Shown here: piece by piece, positions 59,348 to 64,000 of the stretch | How the letters are laid out: each line of letters opens with the position of its first letter | Position numbering within the stretch: the first letter of the stretch is position 1 | Source: Bacillota bacterium | Lineage (GTDB): Bacteria > Bacillota > Clostridia > Oscillospirales > Ruminococcaceae | Direction: 5' to 3' | Length of the DNA stretch: 64,000 bases | NCBI GenBank assembly: GCA_023460035.1 | Contig: JAEWRN010000004.1 | Span: 118,236-182,235 of the forward strand | The notes under the pieces: model-generated | The model's database searches: none | Told to the model about the DNA's origin: nothing | Seen by the model: the letters and a program-made list of their open reading frames with translations, nothing else | Program-made: the position numbers and the translations under genes

Positions 59348-60028
59348 CTAACGGACAGGAAGCTGATACAGCTTTCCATCCTTCACGAAATTGCTGCCGC
59401 ACTGGCGGAATTCAAACTTCACACCCTGCCGCAGGCACTGCTCCCGCACATCTAAGACCCAAGCATAGTCCAGTGGTCTTGCATTTCGGTCGGACTCGCC
59501 GCCCACTACCACAAGCTCCACATCGCCCAGATGCCGCTCAATGTTCATCTTCTCCAGCATGGGCTGAATGATGATGTTTTTATGAACAATAGGAAGCGTA
59601 TCAAAGAGGGGCAGCCGTCTATACGACTCCGCCTGGTTTTCCACGGTACAGCCCACGGTCACATTCTCGTAGCCGTCGCCCCAGTCGGGTGGGATGCAGT
59701 CCATAAACCGCTCAATGCGTTTGGTCAGAAAGAGGAACCGCAGGTCAGACCGATCTCGCATCATGCGCCAGCACTCAACCCGCCACTCATCCGCGTCGGG
59801 CAGCAGGAAGTCGGAGGAAAAGCAGAGATAGACCGTTTCTCCGCTTTTCATCTTGTATTCGCCCTTCTTTTCGCTCCGCTTATACCGCTCTACGGGCGCA
59901 CAGAAGTTGTCCGCTTTCGTCACCACATTCGTGTCCACGCCCCGCCGGGCGTCCCCCTTGTGGATGTAACAAAACCGACAGCCCTCGCTGTATTTGTGGC
60001 AGCCCCGCCACGGATTCCACATTGCCAT
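59348..60028 (-). CDS. DUF5131 (phage Gp37/Gp68-like) family protein
   Basis: A 226-residue protein. The start MAMWNPWRGCHKYSEGCRFC is diagnostic, with Cys spacing C-x6-C-x2-C that suggests an Fe-S or metal site. Later motifs are FLFLTKRIERF, VTVGCTVENQ, and VVVGGESDRNARPL. Relatives occur in phages and mobile DNA and have no known function. ATG at 60,028 follows AGGAGG. It is last in a four-gene minus-strand operon. Confidence 0.87.
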   Translation of the reverse strand: MAMWNPWRGCHKYSEGCRFCYIHKGDARRGVDTNVVTKADNFCAPVERYKRSEKKGEYKMKSGETVYLCFSSDFLLPDADEWRVECWRMMRDRSDLRFLFLTKRIERFMDCIPPDWGDGYENVTVGCTVENQAESYRRLPLFDTLPIVHKNIIIQPMLEKMNIERHLGDVELVVVGGESDRNARPLDYAWVLDVREQCLRQGVKFEFRQCGSNFVKDGKLYQLPVR

Positions 60029-60044
60029 GTTGAACCTCCTGCGC

Positions 60045-60806
60045 TTACAGCCCGACCGCCCAGTCGCCGTAGTCAAACGTGCCGTTGCCGTGATGCAGCT
60101 TGCCCTCAGCGTCAAGCTCGCGGAATGCGTCCCGCATACGAATCAAAATCTCGGGCTGGATATCCAGCGTGTGGTGGGCGGGAAACACCTGTTTCACCGG
60201 CAGCGCCGCGACTTTTTCAAGGCTTTTAAGATACGCCTGCGGGTCGGTGGAGGGATAGTAGGCAAAGAGCGTGTCCTTATAGACCAGGTCGCCGGTGAAC
60301 AGATACCCTGTCGCCGCCGCCCAGAAGCACATGTGCCCCGGGGAGTGGCCCGGCGTGTGGAGCACCGTGATTTCCCGCCCACCAAGGTCGATGGTGTCGC
60401 CGTCATGCAGTACCCGCGTCGGCCTTCCCTGGAAAAATTCATAAGTACCCACATCATAGCCCTCGGGCAGGTCGCAGCGGTCAATTACCATGCCGCGAAT
60501 TATATCCATGCTCAGAGGAAACTCGCCGGAGAGCCAGTTTAGCTCCGCATCATGGGCATAGAAGTCGGGGTAATATTTGTGGCCGCCGATATGATCCCAA
60601 TGGATATGCGTGGCGACCGCCGTCACCGGTTTGTCCGTCAGCTTTTTTAGCTCCGCTGAAATGTCGCAGATGCCAAGTCCTGTGTCGATGAGCAGCGCCC
60701 GGTCGTCTCCCTCCAGCAGATAGCAATGGGTCTCCTCCCAGTGGCGGTATTCGCTGATGATGTGCGTCTTTTCATCAATCCGGTCGATGGTGAACCATGG
60801 TTTCAT
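60045..60806 (-). CDS. Metallo-beta-lactamase fold hydrolase
   Basis: A 253-residue MBL-fold enzyme with the zinc motif THIHWDHIGG, a further His in HTPGHSPGH, Asp in FTGDLVYKD and the last His in VFPAHHTL. Relatives are glyoxalase-II-like or phosphodiester hydrolases. The ATG overlaps the deformylase-like gene's stop by 4 bp. The next gene, DUF5131, starts 16 bp after its stop. Substrate unknown. Confidence 0.9.
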   Translation of the reverse strand: MKPWFTIDRIDEKTHIISEYRHWEETHCYLLEGDDRALLIDTGLGICDISAELKKLTDKPVTAVATHIHWDHIGGHKYYPDFYAHDAELNWLSGEFPLSMDIIRGMVIDRCDLPEGYDVGTYEFFQGRPTRVLHDGDTIDLGGREITVLHTPGHSPGHMCFWAAATGYLFTGDLVYKDTLFAYYPSTDPQAYLKSLEKVAALPVKQVFPAHHTLDIQPEILIRMRDAFRELDAEGKLHHGNGTFDYGDWAVGL

Positions 60807-61213
60807 ATGATAACCCCCTCGCAGTGGCCGATTTCATGCTGAATAATCTGAGCTGTCCAGCCGGCGAAGGTCTTGATACGAACCTGAAAATTCTGGTTCT
60901 GCCAGCGTACCTTGATGGAATTCCAGCGCCGCGCCTTGCGTGTGCCGATTAGCGACAGACAGCCCTCCTCGGCGTCATAAGGTTGGGATTTTTTGATGAT
61001 TTCAGGATTTAACATCACCATGTATTCACCGTCATGATCAATGGCGATGATGCGCTTGGAAATGCCGATCATATTCGCCGCCATACCCACGCAGCCGTCC
61101 TTGTGGGCGATCAGCGTCTCCAGCAGGTCGTCCGCCACCGGAATGTCCGCCTGTGTCGCAGGCTCCGAGACCTGTTTCAAAAAGTCCTCATCTCTCATGA
61201 TTTCATATACCAT
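60803..61213 (-). CDS. Peptide deformylase-like protein with altered motif I
   Basis: A 136-residue protein of the deformylase fold. Motif II is EEGCLS and motif III QHEIGHCEG; the metal ligands Cys and two His, and the catalytic Glu, are present. Motif I reads GMAANMIG, so the usual Gln (GLAAPQVG) that helps stabilise the transition state is Met. Motif III has Gly where most enzymes have Asp. It may be a slow or differently directed deformylase. ATG at 61,213 follows AAAGGAG. It is second in the operon. Confidence 0.85.
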   Translation of the reverse strand: MVYEIMRDEDFLKQVSEPATQADIPVADDLLETLIAHKDGCVGMAANMIGISKRIIAIDHDGEYMVMLNPEIIKKSQPYDAEEGCLSLIGTRKARRWNSIKVRWQNQNFQVRIKTFAGWTAQIIQHEIGHCEGVII

Positions 61214-61216
61214 TAT

Positions 61217-61786
61217 TCATCGCTCCTTTTGTGTTGCCAAAAAGTCTGCCTTTTGATAGAACCCTTTGCGATTCCGATTCAACATGGGTGAGCTGACGGT
61301 GATCGCAAACTCCTCCACGGAGGAGAAAAGCGCCGCCACACATAAAATCACGCCGGACGCGGTCAGCCCCAGCGCCGCGTACAAAATCGGGAATGCAAAG
61401 ATCAGCGCACCTGTCGCCTTATTCGCATAAGTGTGCAGGGCGGAAAACGTGCGGTATTTGATAAAGCCCACGCCATACCCTGCAAGCCGCACCGCCGCAA
61501 TGCCCCCGGCGCATACCCAGAGCCATGCGGGAAGCTGAACATTTCGCAAAACCACAACGGCAATTGCCGCCGCAAATACCAGATCGGCGGCACTGTCCAG
61601 CGTTGCGCCGACATCGCTCTGAATGTGCAGGGCGCGGGCAACCGGGCCGTCCAATAAATCGCTGACCCCGCCGCCCAGATAACAGACCCAAAACACGGGA
61701 GAAAACGGGGTTGCCAGCACCATTCCCACGGAAAACAGAAACCGCGAGGCGGTCAGTATATTCGCAATATAGTTCATCACTGACAT
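61217..61786 (-). CDS. CDP-alcohol phosphatidyltransferase family protein
   Basis: A 189-residue membrane enzyme with the complete signature D-G-x2-A-R-x8-G-x3-D-x3-D in DGPVARALHIQSDVGATLDS plus AAD. About five membrane helices. It should join a CDP-activated lipid to an alcohol, as in phosphatidylglycerol or phosphatidylserine synthesis; the alcohol is not clear. The ATG at 61,786 has AAGGG upstream; ATG at 61,777 is also possible. It is the first gene of the operon with the deformylase-like, MBL and DUF5131 genes. Confidence 0.9.
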   Translation of the reverse strand: MSVMNYIANILTASRFLFSVGMVLATPFSPVFWVCYLGGGVSDLLDGPVARALHIQSDVGATLDSAADLVFAAAIAVVVLRNVQLPAWLWVCAGGIAAVRLAGYGVGFIKYRTFSALHTYANKATGALIFAFPILYAALGLTASGVILCVAALFSSVEEFAITVSSPMLNRNRKGFYQKADFLATQKER

Positions 61787-61824
61787 CACCGCCCTTTTTA
61801 TCATTCTATCACACTTTGCCAATA

Positions 61825-62100
61825 TCATCGTGAAAAATCATCTAAGTGTTTGGGCGCACAATATTCTCTATTCCCACCGTTGACTTTTGCTATTACTTCA
61901 AGCCTTAGGCATTCCAACAGTGTCTTGGGCGCATCGTCATGCCGATTGCTGCGCACAGGGCGCTGCGCATTTTCGGGAATATTCCAAGTCTTTCCCGTCA
62001 GAAATGCTTCAGAAATTTTCCCGGCAGCACAACAATTTCGAACGGTACGCTCGGATAGATCCCATTGTTTTGCGATTTCCGCTACCGAACGGCACTTCAT
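61825..62100 (-). pseudogene. Truncated copy of the Fic protein N-terminus
   Basis: The first about 77 codons match the Fic protein at 53,109-54,008 nearly residue for residue (SVAEIAKQWDLSERTVRNCC; GKTWNIPENAQRPVRSNRHD), then the match ends near 61,870 in unrelated sequence (NREYCAPKHLDDFSR). Only the DNA-binding domain and linker remain; inhibitory and catalytic parts are lost. It could still make a small DNA-binding protein of about 91 residues. The ATG (62,100) has no good ribosome site. Confidence 0.8.
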
Positions 62101-62113
62101 ACTATATTATGTA

Positions 62114-62150
62114 GATTTGAAGTGTCCGGGAATTCCGGACACTTCAAATT
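62114..62150. repeat. Palindromic direct repeat left of IS1182 element
   Basis: A 37-bp unit whose 15-bp arms ATTTGAAGTGTCCGG / CCGGACACTTCAAAT surround GAATT. It is repeated exactly at 63,720-63,756 on the other side of the element, as a target-site duplication would be. Confidence 0.85.
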
Positions 62151-63719
62151 CAGTCTGAAGACAAAGTGCCAGAAGGTGGTGCTTTGTCTTTTTTTAATGT
62201 AGAAGGAGTGGTAAAATAGAACCAGGTGATGAAAGATGTTAAACCAAAAAAGCGAGAACGACCGGAGACAGATTGGCTTTTACTGCATGGAAGATCTGGT
62301 TCCAAACGATCATATTTTAAGGAAAATAGAAAAAGCAATTGATTTTAGCTTCATATATGATTTAGTAAAGGACAAATACAGTGAAGATACGGGCCGCCCG
62401 AGTATAGATCCGGTTGTCCTGTTTAAGATCGTGTTCATTCAATATCTGTTTGGAATCCGCAGCATGAGACAGACAATTAAGGAAATCGAAGTCAATGCGG
62501 CATATCGGTGGTTTCTGGGATATAATTGGAACGACGCGGTTCCGCATTTTACAACATTCGGGAAAAACTATTCCCGCCGGTTTGAAGGTACGGACATTTT
62601 CGAGCAAATATTTGCCCGCATTTTACTGGAAGCAGTTAAGCTGAACTATGTAGACCCCAAAGAGGTATTCATTGATTCAACTCATATCAAGGCCAGCGCT
62701 AACCGAAACAAGAAAATGAAAGTGCAGGTCCAAGTGGAAGCACAGCATTACCACAAGGAACTGATGGAAGAAATCAACAAAGAACGGGAAGCGCATGGGA
62801 AAAAGCCGTTTGATGACGATGATGACGGAAAAGGCAACAAAACCGGGAAAACAAAAGAAGTTGAGAAAAGCACGACCGACCCGGAATGCGGGATGTTCCA
62901 CAAAGGGGAACATGAAAAATGTTTTGCCTACACCGCACACACGGCTTGTGACCGGCACGATTTCATTCTTGGCGTAGAGCTTTCCCCTGCGAATGTTCAC
63001 GACAGCGTCATGTTCAAAAGTACTTATGACAAAGTAAAGGCTATTTTCCCTGAAATCAAGTATGTTACTGCTGATGCCGGTTACAAAACCCCATATATCT
63101 GCAAGCAAATTTTAGACGACCACCGAGTTCCGGTTCTTCCTTACAAAAGACCAATGGGCAAGAAGGAATATTTTAAACCATATGAATACGTATATGACGA
63201 ATATTACGACTGCATCATTTGCCCAAATGATCAGATTTTACACTACTCGACCATAAATCGTGACGGCTATCGGGAATACAAAAGCAACCCTGAAATATGT
63301 GTGCACTGCCCCAAGAGAGAGCAATGCACACAAAGCAAAAACTGTCAGAAGACTGTGACGCGGCATGTGTGGGCGGATTATCTGGACACTGCGGAGGATT
63401 TTCGTTACACACCGCAGGGAAAGGCAATTTACCGAAAGCGTGCGGAAACAATTGAACGTGTCTTTGCCGATGCAAAAGAAAAACATGGGTTGAGATACAC
63501 CACCTTGCGGGGCAAAGCCAAAGTGACAATGCAGGCTTTGCTTACTTTCGCTTGCATGAATCTCAAAAAGCTGGCAATATGGAAGTCAAGAGACCCCAGG
63601 TTCAAGCCGCAACCCGGCTTTTCGTTCCTCTTTTTCATCCATTTTGTTCTCAGCCAAAAAATTATTGCTAAAAACGCCGCCTGCGCTTAAGTCCTAAACG
63701 GCGTTTTGTCTACAATCTG
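62151..63719 (+). mobile_element. IS1182-family insertion sequence
   Basis: A 1,569-bp element with imperfect terminal inverted repeats: left CAGTCTGAAGACAAAGTGCC, right complement CAGATTGTAGACAAAACGCC. It carries one full-length transposase and sits between two identical 37-bp palindromes, best read as a duplicated palindromic target. The intact gene and perfect flanks suggest recent insertion. Confidence 0.9.
62236..63690 (+). CDS. IS1182-family transposase
   Basis: A 484-residue DDE transposase. N-terminal DUF772 region (HILRKIEKAIDFSFIYDLV to GRPSIDPVVLFKIVFIQYLFG, partly quoted), first catalytic Asp in EVFIDSTHIKASAN, second in YVTADAGYKTP, a zinc-binding Cys pair region (CVHCPKREQC) and the C-terminal Glu in AETIERVFADAKEKHGLRY. 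It is full length. ATG at 62,236 follows AGGTGATG. Confidence 0.94.
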   Translation: MLNQKSENDRRQIGFYCMEDLVPNDHILRKIEKAIDFSFIYDLVKDKYSEDTGRPSIDPVVLFKIVFIQYLFGIRSMRQTIKEIEVNAAYRWFLGYNWNDAVPHFTTFGKNYSRRFEGTDIFEQIFARILLEAVKLNYVDPKEVFIDSTHIKASANRNKKMKVQVQVEAQHYHKELMEEINKEREAHGKKPFDDDDDGKGNKTGKTKEVEKSTTDPECGMFHKGEHEKCFAYTAHTACDRHDFILGVELSPANVHDSVMFKSTYDKVKAIFPEIKYVTADAGYKTPYICKQILDDHRVPVLPYKRPMGKKEYFKPYEYVYDEYYDCIICPNDQILHYSTINRDGYREYKSNPEICVHCPKREQCTQSKNCQKTVTRHVWADYLDTAEDFRYTPQGKAIYRKRAETIERVFADAKEKHGLRYTTLRGKAKVTMQALLTFACMNLKKLAIWKSRDPRFKPQPGFSFLFFIHFVLSQKIIAKNAACA

Positions 63720-63756
63720 GATTTGAAGTGTCCGGGAATTCCGGACACTTCAAATT
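63720..63756. repeat. Palindromic direct repeat right of IS1182 element
   Basis: Exact second copy of the 37-bp palindromic unit at 62,114-62,150, directly adjoining the right inverted repeat. Confidence 0.85.
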
Positions 63757-63838
63757 TTGTGAGATGTCTTGTCCGCCGTAGATTACCATATCGAACTAAG
63801 ATGTCTGGAAATTCTTTCCCAATTTTCGTCGCATTTGA

Positions 63839-63867
63839 TTGCAACTATTCGCCAACGGGTATACAAT
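63839..63867 (+). promoter_or_regulatory. Possible promoter near the right edge
   Basis: -35 TTGCAA (63,839-63,844), 17-bp spacer, -10 TACAAT (63,862-63,867), 75 bp before a possible start at 63,943. Confidence 0.4.
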
Positions 63868-63942
63868 AAATAGAAGGCTCTTCGGTAGTTTGTGTGGGTA
63901 ATAAAAACTGAATAAAGCCTTGGTAGCAAAGGAAATGCTGCT

Positions 63943-64000
63943 ATGATTTTATTAACAAAAATGAAATCAGGAAAGCAGGGCTTCCAAATGCGTACCAAAG
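63943..64000 (+). CDS. Possible start of a gene running off the window
   Basis: ATG at 63,943 after AAAGGAAATG reads MILLTKMKSGKQGFQMRTK to the window edge; an ATG at 63,961 or 63,988 could be used instead. Nineteen codons are too few to name a family. Confidence 0.3.
   Translation, partial: MILLTKMKSGKQGFQMRTK

Noticed and set aside
63783..63998. Minus-strand open frame at the right edge
   Set aside because: No ribosome site or motif; the plus-strand promoter and start at 63,943 are a better reading, though also weak.
1..64000. tRNA, rRNA or CRISPR loci
   Set aside because: None were recognised by eye; the only tRNA-like fold seen is the end of the tmRNA.

Overview
The window looks like chromosome of a fairly GC-rich anaerobic Clostridia member, most plausibly Oscillospiraceae/Ruminococcaceae. 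The signs are frequent TTG/GTG starts behind strong GGAGG-type ribosome sites, sigma-A promoters, the recR-ybaB-dnaX block next to a short SRP RNA and smpB/ssrA, and many flavin and Fe-S enzymes. The species cannot be read from the sequence alone.

Bases 1-52,760 are mostly ordinary chromosome. In order: a permease fragment; an old-yellow-enzyme type reductase with its TetR regulator; two FMN-binding lipoproteins (one a large fumarate-reductase-like flavoprotein) with a LysR regulator; guaA; a zinc-ribbon membrane protein; secreted DUF2680 and DUF2202 proteins opposite a two-component system; a pcp/DUF979/DUF969 5-oxoproline operon; a lipase-fold hydrolase, a cupin and a coiled-coil protein; a Crp/Fnr regulator opposite an 814-residue CoA-disulfide reductase-rhodanese-TusA-DsrE fusion; a prophage remnant beside ssrA; smpB, recR, ybaB, dnaX and the SRP RNA; an AbrB-ABC operon; a uracil-DNA glycosylase; an ECF sigma factor followed by a two-component system; UPF0340 and YggS; LOG and LUD proteins; a CdaR-GntP-glycerate kinase locus; two hemerythrins; a tyrosine phosphatase; an IS3 element splitting a membrane-protein gene; a PfkB kinase and GrpB protein; a MerR-controlled ABC exporter; two flavodoxin-like proteins; and a glycosidase that may have lost its N-terminus.

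Bases 52,760-64,000 are accessory DNA: AT-richer in places, repeat-laden and full of broken genes. They hold a Fic protein and a second truncated copy of its N-terminus, a 22-codon stub of an AAA ATPase, three small membrane proteins, a diguanylate cyclase, an AbiE locus with intact antitoxin and wrecked toxin, a four-gene operon (CDP-alcohol phosphatidyltransferase, deformylase-like protein, metallo-beta-lactamase fold, DUF5131), and an IS1182-type element between identical 37-bp palindromic repeats.

No wholly new defence system was found. The most interesting signals are a chimeric prophage scar at ssrA, a 25-bp-stem intergenic hairpin at 16.7 kb, a terminator-like hairpin in the 5-oxoproline operon leader, a textbook MerR operator with a 19-bp spacer, and a three-copy short repeat in the accessory region. 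A Gly/Asn-rich segment shared by a sensor kinase and the neighbouring secreted protein, and a deformylase-like protein lacking the conserved motif-I glutamine, also merit a second look.
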